In this document: piece by piece, positions 1 through 8,699 of the stretch | Numbering within the stretch: the first letter of the stretch is position 1 | Layout: every line of letters begins with the position of its first letter | Source of the DNA: Paenibacillus_AA sp045062745 | GTDB lineage: Bacteria; Bacillota; Bacilli; Paenibacillales; NBRC-103111 | DNA: 64,000 nucleotides | Direction: 5' to 3' | Assembly: GCF_045062745.1 (NCBI RefSeq) | Contig: NZ_JBJGED010000019.1 | Span: 91,667-155,666, forward strand | Notes under the pieces: generated by a model | Told to the model about the DNA's origin: nothing | The model's input: only the letters and a program-made list of their open reading frames with translations | Database searches by the model: none | Program-made: the position numbers and the translations under genes

Positions 1-1084
1 CCACGATTCCGCGCACTCCGCCCGTAGCGGGATCCAGGATGACGGCCCCGCTCTGGATGAGCTGATCGGACGCGCTTTTCGGGAACAGGTCGTCGCGTTT
101 GTAGACCGTCTCCATTGCCTCCTGAACCGTCGGGTCGAGCTCGGTCTCTATGCGCATGCCCCCGGCCAGCAGCTGCCGCTCCGTAAGTCCGTACCGCGCG
201 ATCGCCTCTTCGATCACGGCGTCCATGTAGGAGGGGTATTGGCCGCGCAGCCCGGGCTCGGCTTGGGTCGCGAGCTGGACCGGACTCGCCTTGGCGGCGG
301 CCGCTTCCGCTTCGGTGACATAGCCTTCCTCCCGCATCAGATCGAGCACGAGGTTGCGCCGTTCGACGGCCAGCTCCATGTTCTTGAACGGCGAATATCG
401 GCTCGGCGCTTTCGGCAGGGCGGCGAGCATGGCACTCTCGGCCAAGTTCAACTCGGACACCGGCTTGCCGAAATATCGCTTGGCCGCCTGTCCGATCCCC
501 CACTGCCCTTCGCCGAAGTAAATCTGGTTCAGATACATTTCCAGGATGCGGTCTTTATCGTAAGTCGCTTCAATCTTCATCGCGTACGCGGCTTCGGTCA
601 GCTTGCGGCTGAACGTTTTTTCCTTGCTCAGGAACAGGTTTTTGGCCAGCTGCTGGGTGATCGTGCTGCCACCTTCACTTAGACCCCCCTCTTGTACGTT
701 GCGGAGCGCGGCCCGCATAATGCCGAACGCATCCACGCCGGAGTGGTCGTAGAACCTCCGGTCTTCGACGGCCACTACCGCTTGGCGCAGCGTCTGCGGG
801 ATGCTCGCCAGCGGAACCGGGACGATTCGCGAGGAAGACATCTCCGAGGCCGGCTTGCCGTTCCGGTCGAGCAGTTGCGTCGGGGCGAGGAGCGGGTCGG
901 CCAGCTTCCCGATGTCAAGCGAGCGGATCCACAGTCCGGCTGCCGTCAGGGTTCCCAGCAATACCGCGCCGGCGCCTAGAAGCGCCAGCTTCTTGTTCAC
1001 CCGCAGCTTCGGCCGCACCTTCTTCTTCGCCGGTTCGAGCGGGCGCAGGCGGCCGCCTGGCATCGCTTGCGTCGTTTTGTTCAT
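1..1084 (-). CDS. Class A penicillin-binding protein (GT51 transglycosylase part), cut by left edge
   Basis: The gene reads leftward off the window; 361 N-terminal residues are visible. A basic cytoplasmic tail is followed by one membrane anchor at about residues 31-53. The GT51 glycosyltransferase motifs follow: VEDRRFYDHSGVD with the catalytic Glu near 107, and GGSTITQQLAKN at 138-149. The family polymerises lipid II into glycan strands outside the membrane, and a C-terminal transpeptidase domain cross-links them; that domain would lie beyond the edge and cannot be confirmed. The ATG is preceded by a purine-rich site (complement of the run near 1092-1098). The next genes to the right are also wall related. 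PBP1A type is likely; the exact paralogue cannot be assigned. Confidence 0.93.
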   Translation of the reverse strand, partial: MNKTTQAMPGGRLRPLEPAKKKVRPKLRVNKKLALLGAGAVLLGTLTAAGLWIRSLDIGKLADPLLAPTQLLDRNGKPASEMSSSRIVPVPLASIPQTLRQAVVAVEDRRFYDHSGVDAFGIMRAALRNVQEGGLSEGGSTITQQLAKNLFLSKEKTFSRKLTEAAYAMKIEATYDKDRILEMYLNQIYFGEGQWGIGQAAKRYFGKPVSELNLAESAMLAALPKAPSRYSPFKNMELAVERRNLVLDLMREEGYVTEAEAAAAKASPVQLATQAEPGLRGQYPSYMDAVIEEAIARYGLTERQLLAGGMRIETELDPTVQEAMETVYKRDDLFPKSASDQLIQSGAVILDPATGGVRGIV

Positions 1085-1249
1085 CTCTAGTTCCCCCTTG
1101 CACCACAATGCAGATCGGCATTCCGGTACATAGTATTCGGCGGTCCGTGGCGATAACAGGGGGGCACTCCGATAATTGGGGAGAAGCGGGACGGCCTGGA
1201 GGAGAACGATCGGCTTTTGTCGAATATTAGGAGAGAAGAGGTGATCCCA

Positions 1250-2227
1250 ATGAAATCGACCAAATGGATGCTTACAGCAGCACTCCTGTCTACAATGATC
1301 GTGCCGGCTTGTTCCTCTCCGGATGCGAATGGGAATGGGAATGGGAAAGGGGCTGAAACGCCCAAGCCGTCACTAACCCCGACGATGGCGCCAACGGCAA
1401 CCCCGGTGCCGACACCGTCGTCTACTCCGACACCGAGCCCGACCCCTAAGCCGACGCCGGAGCCTACGCCAACCCCGACGCCTACGCCGAAGCCTTCTTC
1501 GTCTGCAGGGGTTAAACCGCCTACGGCTGGCGATTTGAAGCCGATCAACTGGTACTACATGAAGAAAAAGAAGGGCGAAGTTCCCGGATTCCCCGCCGAA
1601 GTGAAGGGACTCACCGAGAGTCAAAAGGCCGTTTGGGTGGGAGAAGGCAAGAAGGTATATTTGACGATCGATTGCGGCGGCGAGCTGCTGGACTATAAGA
1701 AGCTGCTCAAGGCGCTCAAAGACAACGATGTGAAAGCGACGTTCTTCCTGACCGGGTACAATCTAAAAAACCAACCGGATTACGTCAAGCTGCTGCTGGC
1801 GGAAGGCCATACGATCGGGAACCATACGATGACGCACAAAGACTTCACTACGCTCTCCGATGAGCAAGTGAAAAAAGAGTTCGCCGATTTTGAGAGCCTG
1901 TATAAAGGCATTACCGGCCAGGAGCTTCCGAAGCTGTTCCGCTTCCCGTACGGAACGTTCAGCAAGCATCTGCTGAATCTCGTCACCGATCTCGGGTACA
2001 CGTCCTATTTTTGGTCGACTGCGATGAAGGACTGGGAGCCGCGCGCGAACGGCGCCGAGGATCCGTATAACGACATTATCGGCAACCTGCACGACGGGAA
2101 TGTCATCCTGATGCACCAGGCGTCCAAGGAAAACATCGACGCGATGGACCGCATTCTGAAGGAAATCAAGAAAGAAGGCTATGAGTTCGGGATGATTCAG
2201 GATCTGAAGCCGAAGCCGGCAGGGTAA
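1250..2227 (+). CDS. PdaA-like polysaccharide deacetylase lipoprotein
   Basis: 325 residues. A lipoprotein signal ends in the lipobox VPAC (Cys21). A Thr/Pro-rich spacer of about 50 residues follows, then a NodB/CE4 domain (about 135-320). Motif 1 reads LTIDCGG instead of the usual TFDDG: the catalytic-base Asp141 is kept, but the second, metal-binding Asp is Cys142 (PdaA of Bacillus has Asn there). Motif 2 is HTIGNHTMTH (His192, His196) and motif 3 is RFPYGTF. The overall pattern, including FWS..DWE and ILMHQAS, resembles PdaA, which deacetylates muramic acid during cortex delta-lactam formation. ATG 1250 is preferred over the in-frame TTG at 1217 because AGAAGAGGTGAT lies just upstream. Substrate is inferred. 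Confidence 0.9.
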   Translation: MKSTKWMLTAALLSTMIVPACSSPDANGNGNGKGAETPKPSLTPTMAPTATPVPTPSSTPTPSPTPKPTPEPTPTPTPTPKPSSSAGVKPPTAGDLKPINWYYMKKKKGEVPGFPAEVKGLTESQKAVWVGEGKKVYLTIDCGGELLDYKKLLKALKDNDVKATFFLTGYNLKNQPDYVKLLLAEGHTIGNHTMTHKDFTTLSDEQVKKEFADFESLYKGITGQELPKLFRFPYGTFSKHLLNLVTDLGYTSYFWSTAMKDWEPRANGAEDPYNDIIGNLHDGNVILMHQASKENIDAMDRILKEIKKEGYEFGMIQDLKPKPAG

Positions 2228-2231
2228 TCCG

Positions 2232-3398
2232 TCAGGATGACCCCGCTCGGAACCATTCAATCGCTTCGGCCAGCTTGGCACCCGCGTTCAGGGATTCGGG
2301 GATCGGTTGATCGGAGCGGATCGCCCGGACGATGCCGTTCAGCACCTGCTCCGGCAACTCCATCACCGGCGTCTGGGCCGTCATGGCCACGATGAGTTGC
2401 AGCTCGGGCACGACGAAGATGCGGTTGCCTCCCGAGCCGGCGGCGTAGAACGTCTCCAGCTTTCCTGCGCCCAAGTGCTCGAATTCGGGGGAGAGCGGTT
2501 TCGTCCACCAGTAGTAGCCGTAAGCTTGCTTGCTGATGCTGAGGACGATCCGCTTGGTCAGCGATTCCCGGATCCACGCCTCCGGCAGTACCGTCGTGCC
2601 GTCCCACTGGCCCTCCATCATGTACAGCAGCCCGAGCTTCGCCATGTCTCTCGCGGTCAGGGCGAGTGCCCACGCTCCGATCGTAATGCCTTGGGGATCG
2701 TGATTCCAGCTTGGCGTGCGGATGCCTAGCGGCCGGAACAGCCGGGCCGAAGCGTAGTCGAGCATCGCCTCGCCGGTCGCTCGCTGGAGCACCGCCGATA
2801 CGAGATGCGCATCGCCGTTGCTGTAATTGAATTTCGTCCCCGGCTTGTACAGCCCGGGATGCTGCAGAATCGTACGCACCCAGTGATCCGAATGCATCAT
2901 CTCGACGGAAGCTTGCTCGTTCACATTGTTCCATTCCAACCCGGAAGCCATATAGAGCAAATGTTGGATCGTGATCTCGGAGCGGAGCGGATCGTGAGCG
3001 AGCTCGGGAAAAAACTCCGCCAGCCGTTGATCGACGCTGTGCAGCTTGCCTTCCTTCAGCGCAATCCCGACCAGAGCGGAAGTCAGGCTCTTCGCCACCG
3101 ACCGCATGTCCTGCGGATCCTCCGGTCCTGTCCGGTCACTGTAGGCTTCCGCGACCAGACACCCGCCCCGGACGACCACGATGCTGTTCACTTGGCGATC
3201 GCGAACCGCCAGGAACGCATCGGCGATCGCGCCCGAGTCCATCCCTTGCTCCTCGGGGACGGTTGTCTTCCAGTGTTCCGTCGGCCAATGGTCCAGCTTC
3301 GGACCCTGAGCCGAGGAACGATTCCATCTTGTAGGCCAGCCTGAAGATGCCCCGCTTGACCGATTCAAGGACTTCGTAGCAGATTTCGATGATTTCAC
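2232..3398 (-). CDS. Beta-lactamase-family serine hydrolase
   Basis: 388 residues of the class C beta-lactamase/DD-peptidase fold (Pfam Beta-lactamase type). The nucleophile motif is S100-VAK103, and the second motif YSN is at 192-194. A late GSGGNR segment takes the place of the classical KTG. The start is GTG 3398, with GGGAGGA nine bases upstream. No clear signal peptide is visible; the N-terminus is Ser/Arg rich. Members include esterases and 6-aminohexanoate hydrolase-like enzymes, so activity on antibiotics should not be assumed. The promoter side carries six 11-bp phased repeats (see 3471-3531), which suggests control by an OmpR-family response regulator. Confidence 0.85.
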   Translation of the reverse strand: MKSSKSATKSLNRSSGASSGWPTRWNRSSAQGPKLDHWPTEHWKTTVPEEQGMDSGAIADAFLAVRDRQVNSIVVVRGGCLVAEAYSDRTGPEDPQDMRSVAKSLTSALVGIALKEGKLHSVDQRLAEFFPELAHDPLRSEITIQHLLYMASGLEWNNVNEQASVEMMHSDHWVRTILQHPGLYKPGTKFNYSNGDAHLVSAVLQRATGEAMLDYASARLFRPLGIRTPSWNHDPQGITIGAWALALTARDMAKLGLLYMMEGQWDGTTVLPEAWIRESLTKRIVLSISKQAYGYYWWTKPLSPEFEHLGAGKLETFYAAGSGGNRIFVVPELQLIVAMTAQTPVMELPEQVLNGIVRAIRSDQPIPESLNAGAKLAEAIEWFRAGSS

Positions 3399-3455
3399 TC
3401 CGACGGGTCCTCCCTATCCATTTTTTTCTCTATGTTGTGCGATACTCTAGTGTCC

Positions 3456-3531
3456 ATCATACTTGGCGAATATGAAAGGGAAATGAAAGGAAGCTGAAAG
3501 CCAGCTGAATGTTGGCTGAACATAGGCTGAA
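3456..3531 (-). promoter_or_regulatory. Six-fold 11-bp phased repeat and -10 upstream of serine hydrolase
   Basis: On the minus strand TTCAGC occurs four times (plus-strand starts 3526, 3515, 3504, 3493), followed by TTCATT (3482) and TTCATA (3471), all exactly 11 bp apart. A -10-like TATGAT lies at 3461-3456. Direct hexamer repeats at 11-bp spacing are the binding-site architecture of OmpR/PhoB-type regulators such as PhoP. The regulator is not identified. Confidence 0.6.
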
Positions 3532-3641
3532 TGCCGTGGTTCGGATAAGCCCGCCCCCGCGCGGAGTATGAGAACGTTTCGCAGCCCGGAGTCATATTGT
3601 AAACGTAGACTTTACTTTTTGACAAAAGGAAGCGAAACCTT

Positions 3642-4448
3642 GTGCAGCAAGCCATTGCAATACTCGACTCCGGCGTGGGAGGCTTGACCGTCGTGAGGGA
3701 AGTGATGCGCCAGCTTCCTCAGGAGAAGGTCATTTACTTCGGCGATACGGCGAGAACGCCGTACGGTCCTCGTCAAGCGGAAGAAGTCGTCGAGTTCACC
3801 CTCCAGATCGTCCAGTACTTGACCCAGTTCAACCCGAAGATGGTCGTCATCGCCTGCAACACCGCTACCGCGCTGGCGGTCCGGGCCATTCGCGCTTCCG
3901 TCACGATTCCGGTGCTCGGTGTCATTCATCCCGGCGCGCGGGCGGCGATCAAGTCGACGCGGAACGGCCGGGTAGGCGTCATCGGAACCGAGAATACGAT
4001 CAAGAGTGGCGCCTATCAGCATGCCTTGCAAATGATTTCCCCGAATCTGAAAGTGGAAAGTCTGGCTTGTCCGCACCTCGTTCCGATCGTGGAACAAGGT
4101 CTGTTCCGGTCCGCGGAGGCTTGGGAGACCGTTCGGACGTCGCTCGCTCCTCTTCGAACCAGCTCGATCGATTGTCTCATTCTCGGCTGTACTCACTACC
4201 CCTTCTTGTCCGAAGCGATCTCGGAAGTGATGGGGACGGGGGTCAAGCTCATTAATTCGGCGGAAGAGACGGCGCGGGAGATCAGCGCGATTCTCTACCA
4301 CCGCGGGCAGCTCGCCGCATCGGGGGACGTCCCCGTGCATCAGTTTTTTTGCAGCGGCGATCCCGCCAAGTTCCAGCACATCGCGCAGGAATGGCTAGGC
4401 GATCAGATTGCCCATACGCCGGTAGTCTGGCAGATGGCCCGGCTCTAA
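3642..4448 (+). CDS. murI: Glutamate racemase
   Basis: 268 residues covering the whole Asp/Glu racemase fold. DSGVGG at 9-14 binds substrate. The two catalytic cysteines are Cys72 in VIACNTATA and Cys183 in LGCTHYP. The enzyme interconverts L- and D-glutamate in the cytoplasm and supplies D-Glu for UDP-MurNAc-pentapeptide. The start is GTG 3642, with AAAGGA upstream at 3625-3630. A strong terminator follows at 4482-4509, so the gene is probably monocistronic. The next gene cuts D-Glu-containing peptide bonds. Bacillus also has racE; the two names cannot be separated from sequence alone. Confidence 0.95.
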   Translation: MQQAIAILDSGVGGLTVVREVMRQLPQEKVIYFGDTARTPYGPRQAEEVVEFTLQIVQYLTQFNPKMVVIACNTATALAVRAIRASVTIPVLGVIHPGARAAIKSTRNGRVGVIGTENTIKSGAYQHALQMISPNLKVESLACPHLVPIVEQGLFRSAEAWETVRTSLAPLRTSSIDCLILGCTHYPFLSEAISEVMGTGVKLINSAEETAREISAILYHRGQLAASGDVPVHQFFCSGDPAKFQHIAQEWLGDQIAHTPVVWQMARL

Positions 4449-4481
4449 CGGCGCCCTGCGCTATTACAATGTGAAATCGCG

Positions 4482-4509
4482 AAGACCAGAGCGACGCTCT
4501 GGTCTTTTT
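4482..4509 (+). terminator. Intrinsic terminator after murI
   Basis: A perfect 10-bp stem (AGACCAGAGC with its complement), a 3-nt loop and then a T-tract. Confidence 0.9.
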
Positions 4510-4635
4510 GGAGTTAGGATGAAAGGTTTCCTCTAGTACAGGGTTCAACCATCTCCGGGCGCCCGGCAGCGGGCATCACAACATTGTCCCCGCGCATAAG
4601 CATGGGTATCACCATGTAACAGGGAGGCAATACGC

Positions 4636-5763
4636 ATGGCTGTGCCTTATGTCATTCAACCGGGCGATACATGGTTTCGTCTCGCCGAACGGACGGGGGT
4701 GCCCGTCGGGGAACTGGCCGAGCTGAATCGGAACATGCACCCGGGCCCATCCGAATACTTGTTACCGGGGCAAGTGATCTTCGTCCCGATCGCCCCGATG
4801 GAGCGGCGTCTCGTCGATCGGGCCCGGAAGGGCGAGCTGCTGACGGGGGCGGGACCGTATGGCTATGTCGAGCTCATCCGCGACGTCCAGCTGTTCATGA
4901 TCCGCTATCCGTTCGTGCAGCTGGAATGGATCGGCCGCAGCGTCATGGGGCGGCCGATCCCGGTCGTCCGCCTTGGGATCGGGCCGTACGAGGTGCACGC
5001 CAATGGCGCGTTCCATGCGAACGAGTGGATCACCACCCCGCTCCTGATGCGATTCATGGAGCAGCTGTCGGAGGCGGTCTCTCGCGGAAGCGGACTGGGG
5101 AAGATGGATCCGCGGGAGGTCCGAAGCTTGTACAGCGACGTCACGCTATGGGTCGTGCCTATGGTGAACCCGGACGGCGTCGAGCTCGTCCACGGCGGGA
5201 TATGGCCGGACCACCCTTACGGCTCGCGGCTCTTGGAATGGAATCGGGGAAGCTGGAACTTCACCGGCTGGAAGGCCAATATCCGCGGGGTCGACCTGAA
5301 CGACCAATTCCCCGCGTTCTGGGAAGAGGAACGGGACCGGCGCACGGCAGGCGCACCCGGACCGGGGCCGCGCGACTATACGGGCATCGCGCCGCTCACT
5401 GAGCCGGAGGCGCAGGCGATGGCGCAGTTCACCCGCTACCGGGACTTCCGGCTGGCTCTTGCTTTTCACACTCAGGGAGAAGAGATATACTGGAACTATC
5501 GCGGGCTGGAGCCGTCCGCCTCGGCCGGTATCGCCGAACGGCTCGGCCTGGCGAGCGGCTACAAGCCTGTCAAGCTGTCCGGCAGCGACGCCGGCTACAA
5601 GGACTGGTTCATCCTGCAATACCGCCGTCCGGCGTTCACGGTTGAACTGGGACAAGGCGTCAATCCGCTGCCGCTCGAGCAGTTCCCGGACATCTATGCG
5701 CGGATGGAGCCGCTCCTGCTGGAAGCGATGCGGGCGGCGAGGGAACTGACAGGTGATCGATAA
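4636..5763 (+). CDS. LysM-M14 gamma-D-glutamyl-diamino acid endopeptidase
   Basis: 375 residues. One LysM domain is at about 4-52 (YVIQPGDTWFRLAE ... LLPGQVIFVP), followed by an M14 zinc carboxypeptidase domain. Zinc ligands are His127 and Glu130 in FHANEW and His278 in AFHTQ; the catalytic Glu is 337 in FTVELGQG. This layout matches the M14C endopeptidase I family (L. sphaericus type), which cuts the gamma-D-Glu-diaminopimelate bond of peptidoglycan stem peptides. No signal peptide is visible, as is known for some family members acting on recycled or spore peptides. The RBS AGGGAGG precedes the ATG. Confidence 0.92.
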   Translation: MAVPYVIQPGDTWFRLAERTGVPVGELAELNRNMHPGPSEYLLPGQVIFVPIAPMERRLVDRARKGELLTGAGPYGYVELIRDVQLFMIRYPFVQLEWIGRSVMGRPIPVVRLGIGPYEVHANGAFHANEWITTPLLMRFMEQLSEAVSRGSGLGKMDPREVRSLYSDVTLWVVPMVNPDGVELVHGGIWPDHPYGSRLLEWNRGSWNFTGWKANIRGVDLNDQFPAFWEEERDRRTAGAPGPGPRDYTGIAPLTEPEAQAMAQFTRYRDFRLALAFHTQGEEIYWNYRGLEPSASAGIAERLGLASGYKPVKLSGSDAGYKDWFILQYRRPAFTVELGQGVNPLPLEQFPDIYARMEPLLLEAMRAARELTGDR

Positions 5764-5785
5764 CTGGAATGTGTAGGGAGGACAT

Positions 5786-6022
5786 ATGTCAAACTGGTGG
5801 AAGAGGGGGCTGTCAGCAGGCAGATCGGCCCTCATCGTGTTGGCCGGCGTACTGCTGCTTTATTTTGGCGTCCCGGCGACATCTTATGCTTGCGCCTGCA
5901 ACGGCATGCCGTCCGCGGCACGACTGCTTATGATCGCCGTATTCGTAGGCGCCGGGATTATACTGACGGTCTTTGTGGTTATAGTAATCCTAATCGGCCG
6001 CAAAAACCGCAAAACGAAATAA
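5786..6022 (+). CDS. Small two-helix membrane protein, unknown
   Basis: 78 residues with two hydrophobic segments, about 14-33 and 46-70. Between them is a short loop with CACNG, and the end is basic (GRKNRKTK). A good AGGGAGG site lies seven bases before the ATG. It starts 22 bases after the LysM-M14 gene and may share its transcript. No family was recognised. The Cys pair in the loop could form a disulfide or bind metal; this is speculation. Confidence 0.7.
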   Translation: MSNWWKRGLSAGRSALIVLAGVLLLYFGVPATSYACACNGMPSAARLLMIAVFVGAGIILTVFVVIVILIGRKNRKTK

Positions 6023-6103
6023 CCGGGCCGGAAGAAAAGCCGCGCTTCCGGCCAGAGCGATCGAAGCCTGGAGGAAGGCGCGGCGTGCGAGGAGGAGATT
6101 CGC

Positions 6104-6343
6104 TTGAATAAATGGCTGTCGCTGAGACATTGGTCGCATGTCATTCGCAGGGTGGTGCGGCTCTTGGCGTCGCCCCGAATCCCGGTACGCGAAAAGCTGC
6201 TGTTCCTGATCCCGGTCGTCGTCTACTGGGTGATGCCGGACGCGCTGCCCTTCCTGCCGATCGACGACATCGCCGTGACGATGCTGCTCATGGGCTGGTT
6301 CTCCGGCCGGATGGAGTCGAAGTACGACATGTCCGACCGTTAA
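6104..6343 (+). CDS. DUF1232 (YkvA)-like small protein
   Basis: 79 residues. The core REKLLFLIPVVVYWVMPDAL followed by PFLPIDDIAV resembles DUF1232, whose signature is a short hydrophobic stretch ending in P-D-x-I-P and D-D. The start is TTG 6104, chosen because AGGAGGAG lies six bases upstream. The stop overlaps the stop of the convergent AI-2E permease gene. Function of the family is unknown; membrane association is likely. Confidence 0.75.
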   Translation: MNKWLSLRHWSHVIRRVVRLLASPRIPVREKLLFLIPVVVYWVMPDALPFLPIDDIAVTMLLMGWFSGRMESKYDMSDR

Positions 6344-7422
6344 TACTCCCCGCTTGGCAGGCGGATCCATCGCCTCAGGTAGCCTTGGTCCATAAGCGCC
6401 TTGATAAGAATGATCAGGATCGGCGACAGGATGAGGCCGGCTACCCCGAAGAGCGAGAGGGAGATCATCATGAACGACAGCATCGTGAAGGCGGATACGC
6501 CGAGGGAGTCGCCTGTAATCTTCGGCTCCATGATTTGGCGCACGAGGATGACGACGACGAGTACGACAGTGATCCAGATCGCCAGCGTCGTGTCTCCGAC
6601 AATGAACAGGTAGATGATCCATGGAATGAACACCGTCGACACTCCGAGCAGCGGGAGCACGTCGAAGAACGCAGCCAGGAGCGAGATGGACAGTACGTTT
6701 TTGACGCCGAGCAGGAGCAGCGCGATGAAGATGATGACGAAAGTCAGCGTGATGAGCTTGAGCTGCGCCTTCAAGTAGGTGACGATTCCCTTCAATACGT
6801 TCTCCTTCAGGAAGAAGAAGGCGTTCTTGAACGTGCGGGGCGTTTTCTCAGTTGCGAGCCGCTTCCAAGTCTCGATCTCGATGCTTAGGAAATAGGCGAG
6901 AATAATCCCGATGGAGAAGTTCACCATAAAGCTGGAGAACGTCGTCAGCTGCGAGAATATCCATCCCAGGAACTTGGCGGCGAGCTCGGCGCCCCGGGTC
7001 GTAATCGTGCCTGCGTATGATTTGGTCTTCTCCACGACGTCCTCCGGCAGTGCCTCCATCTTGGATTGCCAATAGGCGGCATTATTCACGATCTGATCCT
7101 GGAGAATCCGGGCGTATTCCGGAATTTTCTGCGAGAGCGAGTAGATCTGTGCGGCGAAGATCGCACCCAGCCCGATGAAGACGGCCAAAATAATGAGGAT
7201 GAACAGCATCGTGGAGATGGCGGTGGCGATCGACTTTTTCATCCCGCGGCGGTTCAGGAACTTGGCCAGCGGTTCGATGATCATGAAGATGACGAAGGCC
7301 ATGAAGATCGGGGTCGCGATTCGATACATGTAGCTGAACGCCAGCATGAACAGGTACACGGTTAGAACCATGAGTCCGATATCGAAGATCGTTTTGTAGT
7401 ATTTTTTGTAGAAAGAAAGCAT
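6340..7422 (-). CDS. AI-2E family transporter / membrane permease
   Basis: 360 residues with about eight membrane segments in the order typical of the AI-2E (UPF0118, TqsA/YtvI) family. Two N-terminal helices are followed by a large amphipathic extracytoplasmic region (about 95-150) and the remaining helices toward the C-terminus, which carries the family motif VRQIMEPKITGDSLGVS. Members export varied small solutes or Na+/Li+, and the AI-2 label is historical. The stop codon overlaps that of the convergent DUF1232-like gene. Confidence 0.88.
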   Translation of the reverse strand: MLSFYKKYYKTIFDIGLMVLTVYLFMLAFSYMYRIATPIFMAFVIFMIIEPLAKFLNRRGMKKSIATAISTMLFILIILAVFIGLGAIFAAQIYSLSQKIPEYARILQDQIVNNAAYWQSKMEALPEDVVEKTKSYAGTITTRGAELAAKFLGWIFSQLTTFSSFMVNFSIGIILAYFLSIEIETWKRLATEKTPRTFKNAFFFLKENVLKGIVTYLKAQLKLITLTFVIIFIALLLLGVKNVLSISLLAAFFDVLPLLGVSTVFIPWIIYLFIVGDTTLAIWITVVLVVVILVRQIMEPKITGDSLGVSAFTMLSFMMISLSLFGVAGLILSPILIILIKALMDQGYLRRWIRLPSGEY

Positions 7423-7568
7423 CGGTTCACCTCACTGTCATTCGCCCGGAAGAAGGGTCTCCCACTATTTTACATGGTACAAACCGCAAGAGCAACGAAC
7501 CGACCATTAGACGATGCGCGGAAAACATGATATGATTTTGATGATCCATGGGACAAGGAGTGACGAGC

Positions 7569-7868
7569 ATGAACTGCAAAATAACGCGCAGCGCGGCCAA
7601 GGTACTAGAAAAGGAATTGGCTCTGGAAGAAAATAAAGGCTTGAAGGTCAGAGTGAAAGTGGAGTTCACGCATAACGGACTTGTCCAGTATGCCTTGGGA
7701 TTGGACGAGCAGGACGAGAATGATGTGGTCGTGATGACCGATAAAGGCATTGAAGTGCTGCTGGAGAAAAACGACGACACGCTTGACGGCGTCAAAATCG
7801 ACTACTTGTACGTCCCGAATGAAGGGTTCTTCATCACCAACCCAAGCAAGACGGGCTCCCGGGTGTAG
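7569..7868 (+). CDS. HesB/YneR-like Fe-S-type fold protein without cysteine ligands
   Basis: 99 residues of the HesB/IscA core (beta-rich; GLDEQDENDVVV ... IDYLYVPNEGFFITNP). The three conserved IscA cysteines (C-x-C near the end plus one central) are absent; the only Cys is residue 3. That places it with the YneR/HesB-like branch of Firmicutes, whose role is unclear. ATG 7569 is preferred over 7548 because ACAAGGAG sits eight bases before it. It precedes the DUF1450 gene by 44 bases. Confidence 0.8.
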   Translation: MNCKITRSAAKVLEKELALEENKGLKVRVKVEFTHNGLVQYALGLDEQDENDVVVMTDKGIEVLLEKNDDTLDGVKIDYLYVPNEGFFITNPSKTGSRV

Positions 7869-7912
7869 AGCTACGGGCACGGTTGTCGGATCAGTGAAAG
7901 GAATGCCAGACG

Positions 7913-8137
7913 ATGGCCAACGATATCCGGATTTGTGACAAATGCAGGCATATGAAGGTGAAAACGACGCTGGCCAAGCTGGACAAGCTGGCCCCCGGCA
8001 CCGAGGTGAAGGTGGGGTGCAAGTCCTACTGCGGACCTTGCTCGCGGGCGGCGTTCATCTTCATCAATGGCCGGTATATTACCGCGCCGACGGAAGACGA
8101 AGCGATCGAAAAAGCACGGAAATACATCAAAGCTTGA
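7913..8137 (+). CDS. DUF1450 (YuzB-like) protein
   Basis: 74 residues. Four cysteines occur in two pairs: CDKC near the start and C-x3-C-GPC in GCKSYCGPCSRAAF. The ending FINGRYITAPTEDEAIEKA matches the DUF1450/YuzB pattern (YCGTCATSPFALVNG in YuzB). The fold is thioredoxin-like and could bind a metal or Fe-S cluster; function is unknown. An RBS-like GAAAGGAATG precedes the ATG. Confidence 0.85.
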   Translation: MANDIRICDKCRHMKVKTTLAKLDKLAPGTEVKVGCKSYCGPCSRAAFIFINGRYITAPTEDEAIEKARKYIKA

Positions 8138-8146
8138 TGAACGAAA

Positions 8147-8190
8147 AGAAGAGCAGCTTTTCCGTCATGGAAAGGATGCTCTTCTCTTAC
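8147..8190 (+). terminator. Bidirectional terminator
   Basis: Hairpin AAGAGCA...TGCTCTT, extended by TTTCC/GGAAA with a 5-nt loop and flanked by T-rich and A-rich ends. It separates the DUF1450 gene from the convergent gene at 8207. Confidence 0.75.
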
Positions 8191-8206
8191 TTTCGGGTTC
8201 CATCGC

Positions 8207-8491
8207 TCAGCGATTGCCCTTGCGCTTCCGTCCCTTGACGGCCCGGTTGGCGGCGGAAGCGCTGGGGGCACGCTCCGGACGCGGCCGCGGGCGCTGTCTC
8301 GATTGCTTCACCTTCCGGAACAGGAATAGCCCGTTCAATACACCCGCGAGCCCGATCACGACCAGCATAAGCTGGAGCGAAAGCGAGTCCGGATGCCGCA
8401 GGAAGGCGTAGAGGGATATACCGGCGAACAAGAGCGCCAGAGCGAGCTCCAGGATGGCCAAATGCCGGAGCAGTCTGTGATTCGGGATCAT
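8207..8491 (-). CDS. Small membrane protein, unknown
   Basis: 94 residues. Two membrane segments (about 11-29 and 38-58) are followed by a very basic tail rich in Arg, Lys and Pro. A GAGGTG site precedes the ATG. No family was recognised. The basic C-terminus would lie in the cytoplasm. Confidence 0.65.
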   Translation of the reverse strand: MIPNHRLLRHLAILELALALLFAGISLYAFLRHPDSLSLQLMLVVIGLAGVLNGLFLFRKVKQSRQRPRPRPERAPSASAANRAVKGRKRKGNR

Positions 8492-8699
8492 GCCGCACCT
8501 CGTAGGGGGAGCTCCGGCCGCAGCCGGGGTTGTTCTCTCATCATAGCATATAGGCGGAGGCTTCTCCTACTTTCCTGCTAGAAGGGGTGGCGGACGTCCT
8601 CATAGGATGGATGGCCGGGAGGGAGAAACACACAGAAGTTTTGCGCCAATCGGGCATCTGTCCAATCCATGTTCGCCCTTTCTTCATACTGTGGTTAAT
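8492..8699. other. Intergenic region, nothing recognised
   Basis: This is the first part of the 647-bp gap before the small c-di-GMP-controlled gene. No ORF with an RBS, terminator or repeat stood out. Confidence 0.5.
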
